Notes: generated from the sequence alone by a model not told the origin. Shown: positions 28,626-37,815, counted from the first letter of the stretch. The stretch: 64,000 bases of DNA from Corynebacterium sp. P4-C1 (GCF_030503595.1 NZ_CP129966.1:62001-126000), one strand, 5' to 3'. Numbers and translations: made by a program.

Positions 28626-29360
28626 ATGATTGACACCACCGGCCGCCCCGTCCGCATGCTGTTCACCAGCCGTGCGGGCGGGGTTTCTGCATCCCCGTAC
28701 GATTCATTCAACCTCGGCGGGCACGTCGGCGACGATCCGGACTCTGTCAGCGCTAACCGGCAGCGCCTTGCGGACATCGCCGGGCTCGACGCCGCGCGTT
28801 TCGTGTGGATGGAGCAGCTGCACACCAACAACGTCACCGTCGTCGACGGCCCGCAGGACGGGCCCGTCGAGGCAACGGACGCTGTGGTGACCACCACGGA
28901 AAGACTCGCTTTGTGCGTGCTCGTCGCCGACTGTGTTCCGGTGCTGCTCTCCGACCACAACGCTGGGGTCGTCGCCGCCGCCCACGCCGGCCGTCTCGGC
29001 GCGCGCAACGGCATCATCCCGAAGACCGTCGAGGTGATGCGCGGGCTCGGTGCGGAACCGGCGAACATCCAGGCGCTGCTCGGCCCAGCCGCGGCAGGGG
29101 AGTCCTACGAGGTGCCGCAGGAGATGGCCGACGATGTGGAAGCCCACCTCCCGGGATCCCGCGCGCGCACCAAGAAAGGCACGCCGGGCCTGGATATCCG
29201 CGCGGGCTTGGTGCGCCAGCTGCTCAGCCTCGGTGTGACCCACATCGATGCGGACCCGCGTGACACCGTGACCGACGCATCGTTCTTCTCCTACCGCCGG
29301 GAGAAGACCACCGGACGCCAAGCTGGAGTCGTCTGGCTGACAGGAAAGGGGAATGAGTAA
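28626..29360 (+). CDS. YfiH/LACC1-family purine nucleoside phosphorylase-like protein
   Basis: A 244-aa laccase-domain (multicopper polyphenol oxidoreductase-like) protein. Metal/active-site residues are seen in LCVLVADCVPVLL (Cys) and AAAHAGRLGARNG (His), the latter corresponding to the usual HAGWRG. Members act as purine nucleoside phosphorylases and adenosine deaminases. ATG 28626 is chosen because it gives a normal N-terminus (MIDTTGRPVRMLFTSRAGG). It sits 14 bp after ftsZ and touches yggS (TAATGG), the standard ftsZ-yfiH-yggS-sepF order. Confidence 0.86.
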   Translation: MIDTTGRPVRMLFTSRAGGVSASPYDSFNLGGHVGDDPDSVSANRQRLADIAGLDAARFVWMEQLHTNNVTVVDGPQDGPVEATDAVVTTTERLALCVLVADCVPVLLSDHNAGVVAAAHAGRLGARNGIIPKTVEVMRGLGAEPANIQALLGPAAAGESYEVPQEMADDVEAHLPGSRARTKKGTPGLDIRAGLVRQLLSLGVTHIDADPRDTVTDASFFSYRREKTTGRQAGVVWLTGKGNE

Positions 29361-30124
29361 TGGATGCGCAGAGCGCGAAGAATCTGCCCGGGATGACCGA
29401 CGAGCGCCGCGAGGAGATCGCCGGAAAGCTTGAGAAGCTGCGCGCCGATGTCCGCGCCGCGGAAAAGCGCGCGGGACGTGAACCCGGCAGTGTGTCCATC
29501 CTCCCGGTCACCAAGTTCCATCCGGCGGCGGATGCCGCGAGTCTTGCCGAGCTGGGGATCAGGCTCGTGGGTGAGAACCGCGAGCAGGAAGCGCGCGGCA
29601 AGGTCGAGGAACTGGCCGCGGCCGGGGTCGAGCTCGACTTCGCCATGATCGGGCAGATCCAGTCGAAGAAGGCCAATGCTGTGGCCCGGTGGGCCAGCGA
29701 GGTCCACTCGGTCGATTCGGTCAAGCTCGCCCACGGACTCGACCGCGGCATGGGGCTCGCCCTCGAGCGCGGCGACCGCACGGGTAGCACCTTGCCGTGC
29801 CTAGTCCAGCTGTCGTTCGACGGCGACGCGGCACGCGGTGGAGTCCCGCACGACGATGCGGAGGCAGTTGACGCAGTGGTGTCCGCAGTGGAGGAATCGG
29901 AGCATTTGCTTTTCGACGGCTTCATGGTCGTCCCGCCCCTCGACGCGGATCCGGGCGAGGTGTTCGCGGCGTCGAAAAGCATCTGCGATTCCTACGCGGG
30001 AAAGCTCGGTCGTCCCCTGCGTCTATCTGCGGGAATGTCGGGCGATTTCGAGGAGGCAATTGCTCACGGATCGACAGTCGTGCGTGTCGGAACCGGGCTG
30101 CTGGGGAAGCGGCCCGTAGGCTGA
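29360..30124 (+). CDS. YggS-family pyridoxal phosphate homeostasis protein
   Basis: A 254-aa single-domain PLP-binding TIM-barrel protein. The PLP lysine is in ILPVTKFHPAAD. Further conserved parts are LVGENREQEA, DFAMIGQIQSKKAN (usually H-x-I-G-x-L-Q), and the phosphate-binding LSAGMSGDFEEAIAHGSTVV followed by RVGTGLLG. No enzymatic activity is known for the family; it buffers PLP. The start codon overlaps the yfiH stop. Confidence 0.88.
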   Translation: MDAQSAKNLPGMTDERREEIAGKLEKLRADVRAAEKRAGREPGSVSILPVTKFHPAADAASLAELGIRLVGENREQEARGKVEELAAAGVELDFAMIGQIQSKKANAVARWASEVHSVDSVKLAHGLDRGMGLALERGDRTGSTLPCLVQLSFDGDAARGGVPHDDAEAVDAVVSAVEESEHLLFDGFMVVPPLDADPGEVFAASKSICDSYAGKLGRPLRLSAGMSGDFEEAIAHGSTVVRVGTGLLGKRPVG

Positions 30125-30179
30125 CGATCAGCGCTTGACCGACACCTGAAAACCTCCCGCGAACAGGAGACTTACGCGA

Positions 30180-30638
30180 ATGTCCTTCTCTAACAGCCTC
30201 AAAGAATTCTTCGGAATCGGCCAGTACGATCCGGCCGTCGACCCCTACTACGACGACCCGGCGTACGAGGAAGCCGGCACGGCTGCGTACTCCCGCTCCG
30301 GTGCCGCCGTCGCCGAGCCGCGCACCCGTGACCGCGACTACTACGAGCCGCGCGACTACTCTGCCGCGATCATCAGTGTCCGTCCGCGCAACTACAACGA
30401 CGCCAAGGAGATCGGCGAACCGTTCCGCGACGGCGACGCAGTGGTCATGGACCTGTCCGACGTCGACAAGCCGACCGCAATGCGCCTGATCGACTTCGCC
30501 GCTGGCCTGTGCTTCGCCGCGCGCGGCAAGATGCACAAGCTTTCCCGCACCGGCGACGCGCACCTCGTCTTCGCTATCGTTCCGGAGAACGCCCGCACGA
30601 CCGTCAGCGAGCTTGAGCGCGCCGCGCACCTCCGTTAA
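30180..30638 (+). CDS. sepF: cell division protein SepF
   Basis: 152 aa. The N-terminal helix MSFSNSLKEFFGIG is the membrane-targeting amphipathic segment. A Tyr/Asp-rich linker follows, then the C-terminal SepF domain (ISVRPRNYNDAKEIGEPFRD; AVVMDLSDVDKPTAMRLIDF; GLCFAARGKMHKL). It anchors FtsZ to the membrane in actinobacteria, which lack FtsA. CAGGAG is 12 bases before the ATG, a long spacing. Confidence 0.93.
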   Translation: MSFSNSLKEFFGIGQYDPAVDPYYDDPAYEEAGTAAYSRSGAAVAEPRTRDRDYYEPRDYSAAIISVRPRNYNDAKEIGEPFRDGDAVVMDLSDVDKPTAMRLIDFAAGLCFAARGKMHKLSRTGDAHLVFAIVPENARTTVSELERAAHLR

Positions 30639-30675
30639 TTCGACTGGTGTGCGCGCCTAGGTAGGGTGGTGTCCC

Positions 30676-30966
30676 GTGAATATGCTCGGAACCGTCCTCT
30701 ATTCCCTCGTCGGTCTGTACACGATCTTCGTGATCGTCCGGCTGGTCATCGAGATTATCCAGTCGTTCTCCAAGCATTTCGCCCCGCCACGCTGGTTCAT
30801 GGTTGCGGGCGAATTCTTCTTCGTGGTCACGGACCCGCCGATCAAGTTCCTGCGCCGCTTCATCCCCCCGCTGCCACTCGGTGGCGTGGCGCTGGATGTC
30901 AGCGTGATCGTGCTGTTTCTCGCCCTTGCGGTGCTGCAGCCGCTTATTCGCGTCTTCCTTATTTAA
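30676..30966 (+). CDS. YggT-family membrane protein
   Basis: 96 aa with two hydrophobic segments: VLYSLVGLYTIFVIVRLVIE near the N-terminus and ALDVSVIVLFLALAVLQPLI at the end. PPIKFLRRFIPPLPLGGVAL between them is the YggT signature. It is conserved between sepF and wag31 and has a presumed envelope role. TAGGGT (30662-30667) lies eight bases before the GTG, so it may have its own leaderless promoter. ATG 30682 is an alternative start. Confidence 0.85.
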   Translation: MNMLGTVLYSLVGLYTIFVIVRLVIEIIQSFSKHFAPPRWFMVAGEFFFVVTDPPIKFLRRFIPPLPLGGVALDVSVIVLFLALAVLQPLIRVFLI

Positions 30967-30981
30967 TCGGCGCGAAAACTC

Positions 30982-31035
30982 ACCCTCGGGTATACGTTGA
31001 GGGTATAACTACTGTCAGCTAGGCTTTAAGCCTAG
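30982..31035 (+). promoter_or_regulatory. wag31 promoter with shared upstream element and 17-bp palindrome
   Basis: The -35 TTGAGG (30997-31002) and -10 TAGGCT (31020-31025) are 17 bases apart, a near-ideal sigma-A promoter. The -35 sits in an ACCCT-N13-AGGGT element (30982-31004) also found before ftsZ. The -10 and start region lie inside a perfect palindrome, CTAGGCTT-T-AAGCCTAG (31019-31035). GGGTATA occurs twice, 13 bp apart, at 30988 and 31001. The leader to ATG 31095 is about 60 bases. Confidence 0.7.
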
Positions 31036-31094
31036 ACCGTGCCACTGGCCCGCACGGGGCCGGCAACAAACGTCATTATTTGAAGGGAACGCAA

Positions 31095-32060
31095 ATGCCG
31101 CTGACACCAGCTGACGTGCACAATGTCGCTTTCAGCAAGCCGCCGATTGGCAAGCGTGGCTACAACGAGGACGAGGTCGACCAGTTCCTCGATCTCGTCG
31201 AGGACACCCTCGCCCAGCTGCAGGATGAGAACGACGATCTTCGCGCACGCGTTGAGGAGCTCGGCTCCGGCACGAGCGCCCCGGCAGCAGCCGCCGCTCC
31301 GGCAGCCAAGGTTGACGAGAGCGCTATCCGCAAGGAGATCGAGGCGAAGCTGCGCAAGGAATACGAGGCACGCTTGAACGACGCCGAGAACGAGGCGAAG
31401 GCTGCCCGTTCCCGCGCCGAGGCCGCCGATGCAGAGATCCGCTCCGCACGCGAAGAAGCGGCCAAGGCGCGCAAGCAGGCTGAGGCCCAGTCCCAGCAGG
31501 CCGAGAAGTCCGAGTCGCAGGCCCAGGGTATCTCCCGCCCGGTCACCGCCGCACAGCCGAAGTCCACCGGCGAGGCGCACGTCCAGGCAGCCCGCGTTCT
31601 CGAGCTCGCACAGGAGACTGCGGACCGTCTCACCCGCGAGGCTGCTGAAGAGTCCCAGCGCGTCGTCGAGGAGGCACGCTCCAACGCCACGACCCAGGTG
31701 TCCGACGCCGAGAAGAAGGCCGCGGAGACCACCAAGGCCGCAGAGCAGCGCGCAAACCAGCTGGTCGGCGACGCACAGCGCAAGGCCGACGAGACCACCA
31801 GCGAGGCGAACTCCCGTGCCGAGGCCCAGATCCGCCAGGCGGAGGAGCAGGCCGCGAAGCTGAAGAGCGACGCCGAGCGCAAGCACACCGAGATTATGAA
31901 CACGGTGAAGCAGCAGCAGACCGCACTCGAGACCCGCATCGCCGAGCTGCGCACCTTCGAGCGCGAGTACCGCACCCGTCTGAAGACGCTGCTCGAGTCC
32001 CAGCTCGAGGAGCTGGAGACCCGCGGTTCCTCCGCGCCGAGCGGCGACGTGAACAAGTAG
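31095..32060 (+). CDS. wag31: polar growth protein Wag31/DivIVA
   Basis: 321 aa. The N-terminal DivIVA lipid-binding domain is [20 protein letters not shown] followed by [19 protein letters not shown]. Long Ala/Glu/Lys/Arg coiled coils follow (about residues 90-160 and 165-300), separated by a short Pro/Thr linker. The protein marks cell poles and recruits the elongation machinery; it is essential in corynebacteria and a Ser/Thr-kinase target in relatives. GAAGGGA lies before ATG 31095. A terminator follows. Confidence 0.95.
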   Translation: MPLTPADVHNVAFSKPPIGKRGYNEDEVDQFLDLVEDTLAQLQDENDDLRARVEELGSGTSAPAAAAAPAAKVDESAIRKEIEAKLRKEYEARLNDAENEAKAARSRAEAADAEIRSAREEAAKARKQAEAQSQQAEKSESQAQGISRPVTAAQPKSTGEAHVQAARVLELAQETADRLTREAAEESQRVVEEARSNATTQVSDAEKKAAETTKAAEQRANQLVGDAQRKADETTSEANSRAEAQIRQAEEQAAKLKSDAERKHTEIMNTVKQQQTALETRIAELRTFEREYRTRLKTLLESQLEELETRGSSAPSGDVNK

Positions 32061-32093
32061 GAGCTAGCGTCTAGCACGCGAAAGCCTCAATGA

Positions 32094-32117
32094 CCCGCCC
32101 CTTGTGGGCGGGCTTTT
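32094..32117 (+). terminator. Rho-independent terminator after wag31
   Basis: CCCGCCC (32094-32100) pairs with GGGCGGG (32106-32112) over a 5-base loop, followed by C and TTTT. It lies 33 bases after the wag31 stop and just before the ileS promoter. Confidence 0.85.
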
Positions 32118-32128
32118 GCGTTTGCGGC

Positions 32129-32134
32129 TACACT
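32129..32134 (+). promoter_or_regulatory. -10 box of the ileS leader transcript
   Basis: TACACT predicts a start at about 32141 and hence a leader of about 225 bases containing the T-box element. Confidence 0.5.
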
Positions 32135-32140
32135 GACCTT

Positions 32141-32364
32141 TGTCATAACGAGACACGCGTCGATCCGGCCATCACCGGGGAGTGTTTCCGGAAGAACAGC
32201 TCGCGGCCGCCTGCCGCGGGCCCAGTAGAACCGGACGTGCCCAGGGATACGTCAATCCTTCACCACAATGAAGTGGGGGCTGCCTTCATAGGGGAGTCTC
32301 AAGCGGGGTGGTACCGCGCAGCGCTGTTGCTGCGTCCCCGCGCGATAAAGTGCGTGGAGGAATC
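32141..32364 (+). promoter_or_regulatory. T-box riboswitch of ileS (translational type)
   Basis: The T-box consensus GGGTGGTACCGCG is at 32306-32318 and would pair with the NCCA end of uncharged tRNA-Ile. A specifier ATC (Ile) lies at 32171-32173, in GGCCATCACCGGGGAG of a short Stem I, as in known actinobacterial ileS leaders. The outer stem GCGGGG (32303-32308) with CCCCGC (32336-32341) and inner CGCAGC (32317-32322) with GCTGCG (32329-32334) are visible. No terminator with a U-tract precedes the gene, and GGAGG (32356-32360) is the ribosome site, so control is probably by sequestration of translation initiation. Confidence 0.9.
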
Positions 32365-35300
32365 ATGGCAGACAAGCTACAGGGCGTCGGTGGTGTCTAC
32401 CCGAAGATGGACATGACTGGCGGATCGTCCAAGTTCCCGGAGATGGAACAGATTGTCCTGGATTACTGGAACCAGGACGGCACCTTCCAGGCGAGCCTTG
32501 AAAACCGTGAGGGCCGCGAAGAGTACGTCTTCAACGACGGACCGCCTTTCGCGAACGGCCTGCCGCACTACGGGCACCTGCTCACCGGCTACGTGAAGGA
32601 CATTGTCCCGCGTTTCCGCACCATGTCTGGATATCACGTCCCGCGCGTTTTCGGTTGGGACTGCCACGGTCTTCCCGCCGAGTTGGAAGCGGAGAAGCAG
32701 CTGGGCATCACGGACAAGTCCCAGATCGAAGACATGGGCCTGGCCAAGTTCAACGAGTACTGCGGCACATCTGTGATGCATTACGCCGACGAGTGGGAGG
32801 ACTACGTCACCCGCCAGGCCCGCTGGGTCGATTTCGAGAACGGCTACAAGACGATGGACCCGGAGTACATGGAGTCCGTCATGTGGGCGTTCAAGGAACT
32901 CTACGACAAGGGCTTGATCTACCAGGGCTTCCGCGTCCTGCCGTACTCCTGGGCCGAGCACACTCCGCTGTCGAACCAGGAGACCCGTCTCGATGATGCC
33001 TACAAGGAGCGCCAGGATCCGACAGTCACTGTCACGTTCCCCATCAAGGACGGCAAGGGGCACGGGGAGCTTGCCGACGCCGCCTTCATCGGCTGGACCA
33101 CCACCCCCTGGACCACTCCGTCGAACCTGGCTCTCGCTGTGGGCCCGGACATCGAGTACGCGTTGGTCCGCGTCGGCGGGGACACTTCCGTGGCAGAATT
33201 CGCCGGCAAGAAGCTGGTCCTGGCCTCCGACCTGATCCCGTCGTACGCGAAGGAGTTGGGGGAGAACCCCGAGGTCCTGGCCACCTACCGCGGCACCGAC
33301 CTGGAGGGCATCACCTACGAGCCGCTCTTCGAGTACTTCGCCGACGAGCAGAACGCATTCCAAGTCCTGCTGGCGGACTACGTCACCACCGAGGACGGCA
33401 CGGGTGTCGTCCACCAGGCACCCGCTTTCGGTGAGGACGATATGCTCACCTGCGAGAAATACGGCATCGGCCTGGTCATCCCCGTTGATGCGGACGGCAA
33501 GTTCACCTCCCAGGTGCCGGAGTACGAGGGCAAGCTCGTTTTCGACGCCAACCGCGACATCATCCGCGATTTGCGGTCACGCGGCCGTGTGCTGCAGGAC
33601 AAGGTGATCGTCCACTCCTACCCGCACTCCTGGCGTTCGGGTGAGCCCCTGATCTACATGGCGCTGCCGGCATGGTTCGTCAAGGTCGTGGACATCCGCG
33701 ACCGCATGGTGGAGCTGAACCAGGAAATCGAGTGGATCCCGGGCCACATCCGCGACGGCCAATTCGGCAAATGGCTGGAAGGCGCACGCGACTGGAATAT
33801 CTCGCGCACCCGCTACTGGGGCTCCCCAGTGCCGGCGTGGGTTTCCGACAACCCCGAGTACCCGCGCGTGGACGTGTACGGCTCCCTGGACGAGCTGGAG
33901 GCCGACTTCGGTGTCCGTCCGAAGTCCCTGCACCGGCCGTACATCGACGAGCTGACCCGCCCGAACCCGGACGACCCGACGGGCAAGTCCACCATGCGCC
34001 GCGTCCCGGATGTCCTCGACTGCTGGTTCGAATCCGGCTCCATGCCGTTCGCGCAGTACCACTACCCGTTCGAGAACCAGGAGGAGTTCGACACCCGCCA
34101 GCCGGCGGACTTCATCGTCGAATACTCCGGACAGTCCCGCGGCTGGTTCTACGTGCAGCACGTGCTGTCCACCGCGTTGTTCGACCGCATCGCCTACAAG
34201 CAGGTCGTCGCCCACGGCATCGTGCTCGGCGACGACGGCCAGAAAATGTCCAAGTCCAAGGGCAACTACCCGGACGTGAAGGAGGTCTTCGACCGCGACG
34301 GTTCGGACGCGATGCGCTGGTTCCTCATGTCCAGTCCGATCCTGCGCGGAGGCAACCTGATCGTCACCGAGCAGGGCATCCGCGACGGCGTGCGCCAGGC
34401 TATCTTGCCGATCTGGAACGCGTACAGCTTCCTGCAGCTGTACTCCGACCGCGAGGCCACCTGGGACACCAGCTCGGACAACGTGCTGGACCGCTACATC
34501 CTGGCGAAGCTCCACGACACTGTGAAGCGCACCGGTGCCGCGCTTGAGGCGACCGACATCTCCGGCGCCTGCGACGAGGTCCGGCTTTTCGCCGACACCC
34601 TGACCAACTGGTACGTGCGCCGCTCCCGCGACCGTTTCTGGGCCGGCCAGGAGGAGCACCCGGAGGCGTTCAACACCCTCTACACGGTGCTCGAAGTGCT
34701 CGCCCGCACCGCCGCCCCGCTGCTGCCGTACATCAGCGAGGTCATGTGGCGCGGTCTCACCGGCGGGCGCTCCGTCCACCTGACGGACTACCCGAAGGCG
34801 GAGGAATTCCCGGCCGACGACGAGCTCGTCGAGGCAATGGATGCCACCCGCGCGGTCTGCTCCGCGGCATCCTCCCTGCGCAAGGCGAAGACGCTGCGCA
34901 ACCGCCTGCCGCTGCCGGCGCTCAAGGTCGCTCTGCCTGAGGCGGAGAAGCTCGCCCCGTTCGAGTCCGTCATCCGCGACGAGGTAAACGTCAAGAACGT
35001 CGAGCTCACGCAGGATGTCGATTCCGCCGGTTCTTTCGAGGTCGTCGTCAACGCGAAGGTCGCCGGACCGAAGTTGGGCAAGGACGTCCAGCGGGCGATC
35101 AAGAACGTCAAGGCGGGCAACTACGTCCAGGACGGTGACAACGTCGTCGTCGACGGTGATCTCGTGCTCACCCCGGACCTGTACACCGAGCGCCTCGTCG
35201 CCGCTGACCCGGATTCCACCGCGCGCGTGGAGGGCATGGACGGCCTGGTTGTTCTCGACTCCACCCTCACCGAGGAGCTGGAGGCCGAAGGCTGGGCCGC

Positions 35301-35541
35301 CGATGTCATCCGCGGCCTGCAGGACGCCCGCAAGAACGAGGGGCTCGACGTCTCCGACCGCATCACAGTCACGTTGCGCGTCCCCGCGGACAAGGAGGAG
35401 TGGGCCAACCGCCACGCCGACCACATCGCCGCGGAGACCTTGGCGACATCCTTCACCGTCACCACCGAAGCCGGCGAGGGCGGCGAGGACGGCCACAAGG
35501 TGCTCGACGGCGTCACTGCGGAGGTGACCAAGAACGGCTAA
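32365..35541 (+). CDS. ileS: isoleucyl-tRNA synthetase
   Basis: A 1058-aa class I synthetase that charges tRNA-Ile. The HIGH-type motif is [15 protein letters not shown], the KMSKS motif is [14 protein letters not shown], and the editing domain has [15 protein letters not shown] and QAPAFGEDD. The length and the W-x-SGSM region ([19 protein letters not shown], close to the eukaryote-like form) fit the IleS2-type enzymes of actinobacteria. ATG 32365 has GGAGG five bases away and lies directly behind the T-box leader. Preceded by wag31, as in C. glutamicum. Confidence 0.95.
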   Translation: MADKLQGVGGVYPKMDMTGGSSKFPEMEQIVLDYWNQDGTFQASLENREGREEYVFNDGPPFANGLPHYGHLLTGYVKDIVPRFRTMSGYHVPRVFGWDCHGLPAELEAEKQLGITDKSQIEDMGLAKFNEYCGTSVMHYADEWEDYVTRQARWVDFENGYKTMDPEYMESVMWAFKELYDKGLIYQGFRVLPYSWAEHTPLSNQETRLDDAYKERQDPTVTVTFPIKDGKGHGELADAAFIGWTTTPWTTPSNLALAVGPDIEYALVRVGGDTSVAEFAGKKLVLASDLIPSYAKELGENPEVLATYRGTDLEGITYEPLFEYFADEQNAFQVLLADYVTTEDGTGVVHQAPAFGEDDMLTCEKYGIGLVIPVDADGKFTSQVPEYEGKLVFDANRDIIRDLRSRGRVLQDKVIVHSYPHSWRSGEPLIYMALPAWFVKVVDIRDRMVELNQEIEWIPGHIRDGQFGKWLEGARDWNISRTRYWGSPVPAWVSDNPEYPRVDVYGSLDELEADFGVRPKSLHRPYIDELTRPNPDDPTGKSTMRRVPDVLDCWFESGSMPFAQYHYPFENQEEFDTRQPADFIVEYSGQSRGWFYVQHVLSTALFDRIAYKQVVAHGIVLGDDGQKMSKSKGNYPDVKEVFDRDGSDAMRWFLMSSPILRGGNLIVTEQGIRDGVRQAILPIWNAYSFLQLYSDREATWDTSSDNVLDRYILAKLHDTVKRTGAALEATDISGACDEVRLFADTLTNWYVRRSRDRFWAGQEEHPEAFNTLYTVLEVLARTAAPLLPYISEVMWRGLTGGRSVHLTDYPKAEEFPADDELVEAMDATRAVCSAASSLRKAKTLRNRLPLPALKVALPEAEKLAPFESVIRDEVNVKNVELTQDVDSAGSFEVVVNAKVAGPKLGKDVQRAIKNVKAGNYVQDGDNVVVDGDLVLTPDLYTERLVAADPDSTARVEGMDGLVVLDSTLTEELEAEGWAADVIRGLQDARKNEGLDVSDRITVTLRVPADKEEWANRHADHIAAETLATSFTVTTEAGEGGEDGHKVLDGVTAEVTKNG

Positions 35542-35556
35542 ACGGTCCGCTTACGC

Positions 35557-35649
35557 CAAACACCTATTCCAGAACACCTATTCACAACGTCGCGGGAAAC
35601 CCCACCGCGGCAACCACGTTGTGAACAGGTACCTAGGAGTAGGGGTTTG
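35557..35649. repeat. 93-bp triply nested inverted repeat downstream of ileS
   Basis: Outer arms 35557-35570 and 35636-35649 pair over 13 of 14 positions (one wobble). Middle arms 35576-35590 and 35616-35630 pair over 15 positions (one wobble). Inner arms CGCGG (35591-35595) and CCGCG (35605-35609) close a 9-base loop. AGAAC and ACCTA separate outer from middle. It starts 16 bases after the ileS stop and ends 34 bases before the vapC stop, so it may be a bidirectional terminator. It could also be a palindromic mobile repeat. Confidence 0.7.
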
Positions 35650-35682
35650 TCTTATTGCAGTGGAGACGATGGTTGTGCGCGA

Positions 35683-36078
35683 TTACACAACGACAATCTG
35701 CACCAGCTCTTCGAGGCCCTTGAAGTCATCGGGATTTCGGGTGAAAAGAGGAAGGTTTTCAGCGATTGCCGAGCTAGCGATCAAGAGGTCGGCAATGCGT
35801 CGCCGTGGGGTTCGCCCTGACTGCACGACTGCAGCGTAAACGAGCCCGTACGCGCGAGCTGCCTGAGTATCGAAGGGAATGCAGTCGATTAGAGACTCGA
35901 TGCGCTGAATCTGCGAGATCCTCTTGGCCTGTTCAACGCAGTCGGCAGTAGCGGCCGGACCTGCCTGGAGCTCAGCCATTGTGATACTACATATGGCGAA
36001 TTCGTTTGGTAAGAGGTTCGGATCAATGGCAGTGAGATCCAAAACAACTGACGTGTCTAGCAGACCTCGTTCATGCAC
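35683..36078 (-). CDS. vapC: VapC-like PIN-domain ribonuclease toxin
   Basis: 131 aa. PIN active-site acidic residues are visible in order: LLDTSVVLD, ITMAELQAG, RIADLLIASSA and TRNPDDF. Enzymes of this type cleave tRNA or rRNA when freed from antitoxin. GTG 36078 overlaps the antitoxin gene by 8 bp; TTG 36087 is an alternative adding three residues. Base composition (more A/T, for example GTTTCATTT-like tracts) looks lower in GC than the flanking genes, consistent with transfer. Downstream of the antitoxin in one operon. Confidence 0.85.
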   Translation of the reverse strand: MHERGLLDTSVVLDLTAIDPNLLPNEFAICSITMAELQAGPAATADCVEQAKRISQIQRIESLIDCIPFDTQAARAYGLVYAAVVQSGRTPRRRIADLLIASSAIAENLPLFTRNPDDFKGLEELVQIVVV

Positions 36079-36325
36079 GCGGATCAATGTCCTGATTGAG
36101 ATAAGCGTCTACATCGGAGCGGAATCGCTGAAAATCTACCTGCGGGGCACTACGGAACGCTTCCAAGAGATCTTCTTTGCGTGCAAAGCGAGGGCGTCGC
36201 AAGGGCCGAAGTTCACCAACGGGTTGGGCATTCCTGGTCACGACAAAGTTGCGGCCCGCATCAAGTTCACGCATGATGCGACCGCTGTCATTGCGGAGCT
36301 CTCGTTGGCTGATAATGTCGGTCAT
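36071..36325 (-). CDS. vapB: Phd/YefM-type antitoxin (VapB role)
   Basis: 84 aa. The N-terminal DNA-binding fold is MTDIISQRELRNDSGRIMRE, with FVVTRNAQPVGELRPLRRPR completing the Phd/YefM core. The C-terminal acidic tail, about residues 52-84, would wrap the toxin. ATG 36325 lies six bases downstream of a TACGCT -10 box (minus strand, 36332-36337), so the transcript is probably leaderless. Confidence 0.85.
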   Translation of the reverse strand: MTDIISQRELRNDSGRIMRELDAGRNFVVTRNAQPVGELRPLRRPRFARKEDLLEAFRSAPQVDFQRFRSDVDAYLNQDIDPRA

Positions 36326-36333
36326 GGCGTTAG

Positions 36334-36352
36334 CGTAGCACGGCTAGCTACG
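36334..36352. promoter_or_regulatory. operator-like dyad at the vapBC promoter
   Basis: CGTAGC-acggcta-GCTACG, perfect 6-bp arms, overlaps the minus-strand -10 box of vapB. This is where a Phd/YefM antitoxin would be expected to autoregulate. Confidence 0.5.
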
Positions 36353-36368
36353 TGTCAGCGAGGATGCG

Positions 36369-36385
36369 GCAGGTACCTGACCTGC
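36369..36385. promoter_or_regulatory. dyad upstream of dinB
   Basis: GCAGGT-acctg-ACCTGC, perfect 6-bp arms, about 20 bases before a TACGCT -10 box (36406-36411) for dinB. It does not match the LexA consensus; the binding factor is unknown. Confidence 0.4.
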
Positions 36386-36420
36386 GGTCACCGGGCCTTC
36401 CGGCCTACGCTGGAGTGGCT

Positions 36421-37815
36421 ATGAATCGCTGGGTGCTGCACATCGACATGGACGCGTTCTACGCGTCCTGCGAGCAGCTGACCCGTCCGACGTTGCAAGG
36501 ACGGCCGGTGTTGGTCGCCGGGGTGACCGGGCGGGGAGTAGTCGCGGGAGCGAGCTACGAAGCGCGTAAATACGGGGCGCATTCGGCGATGCCAACGTAC
36601 CGCGCGGTCCAACTCGTCGGGCCGAAAGCCGTGCTGGTCACGCCGCGTCGGCCGGTGTACACCACGGCATCGCGCCGGGTCTTCGGGATCATCGCGCGCA
36701 GAGTGGATGTCGTCGAGCAGCTCTCCATCGACGAGGCGTTCCTCGAACCGCGCGAACTCGCGGGAGCGTCCCCCGACGAGGTCAAAAAGTGGGCGGACAA
36801 TCTTCGCGAGGCGATCCGCCGGGAGACAGGCCTGCCCAGCTCCATCGGGGCGGGAACAGGCAAGCAGTACGCGAAGATCGGGTCTGGTCTAGCAAAGCCG
36901 GACGGCACATTCATCATTCCGCGGGAGAAGCAGACAGAGATCCTCCACCCGCTACCCGTCGGCGAATTATGGGGTGTCGGGCCCGTGACCGCGAATAAGC
37001 TCACCGGCATCGGGGTGGAGAGCATCGGCGATTTCGCGGCCATGAGCGAGCGTGAGGTGGAAGTGGCGCTGGGCGGAGTCGTGGCAAAGCAGCTGTGGAC
37101 GCTGGCTCGCGGCATCGACGATCGCGAAGTCGCGCCGCGCGCAGAGTCGAAGCAGATCTCCGCCGAACACACTTACCCGCGAGACCTGACAACGAAGAAT
37201 GAGGTCGAGGCCGCTATCAGGCGCGCGGCGGAAGGAGCGCACAAGCGGTTGCTTATCGACGGCCGCGGCGCCCGCACCGTCACCGTCAAACTCAAGATGG
37301 CTGATTTCCACATCGAGTCGCGTTCCAGCACCTTGACGTACGCCACCGATGACATAGACACGCTCACGGCGGCGGCGTTCCGCATTGCCCGCTACCCGGA
37401 CGAGCTCGGACCGATCCGTCTCGTCGGTGTGGGATTTTCCGGTTTAGAGACCGTCATGCAAGAAGTGCTCTTCCCGGAGCTCGATCGAGCAAATTTGCCC
37501 GAGCCGCAGACGGGGGAGATCCTTCCGGTCATGCCCACCGGCACGCGCGCGTGGGCGGCGACGCAGGATGTCCACCACTCCGAATTCGGCCACGGCTGGA
37601 TTCAAGGAGCGGGTCACGGGTTCGTCACCGTACGGTTCGAGACCCGCGCGACAGGTCCTGGCCCGGTGAAGAACCTCCGCGCGGACGATCCCGAGTTGAG
37701 CCCCGCCGACCCTGTCGCGTCGTTGGCATGGGAGGACTGGCTGGCTACGACTGAGGATGCTCCGGCCCAGATGGACGATGCCCCGGCACTTGGTGAGCCG
37801 AGCGCGGAAGGCTGA
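36421..37815 (+). CDS. dinB: DNA polymerase IV (Y family)
   Basis: 464 aa. Palm motifs: HIDMDAFYASCEQL with the first metal Asp, and QLSIDEAFLEP with the catalytic Asp-Glu. YEARKYGAHSAMPTYRA is the finger region, and the HhH region is LWGVGPVTANKLTGIGVESI. A little-finger domain follows and then about 100 extra residues with WIQGAGHGFVTVRFETR, seen in actinobacterial DinB. The tail overlaps the convergent kinase gene by 71 bp. No LexA box is evident upstream. Confidence 0.92.
   Translation: MNRWVLHIDMDAFYASCEQLTRPTLQGRPVLVAGVTGRGVVAGASYEARKYGAHSAMPTYRAVQLVGPKAVLVTPRRPVYTTASRRVFGIIARRVDVVEQLSIDEAFLEPRELAGASPDEVKKWADNLREAIRRETGLPSSIGAGTGKQYAKIGSGLAKPDGTFIIPREKQTEILHPLPVGELWGVGPVTANKLTGIGVESIGDFAAMSEREVEVALGGVVAKQLWTLARGIDDREVAPRAESKQISAEHTYPRDLTTKNEVEAAIRRAAEGAHKRLLIDGRGARTVTVKLKMADFHIESRSSTLTYATDDIDTLTAAAFRIARYPDELGPIRLVGVGFSGLETVMQEVLFPELDRANLPEPQTGEILPVMPTGTRAWAATQDVHHSEFGHGWIQGAGHGFVTVRFETRATGPGPVKNLRADDPELSPADPVASLAWEDWLATTEDAPAQMDDAPALGEPSAEG

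Noticed and set aside
30180..30300. SepF N-terminal Tyr/Asp-rich stretch as a frameshift
   Set aside because: It is the normal variable linker between the membrane helix and the SepF core.
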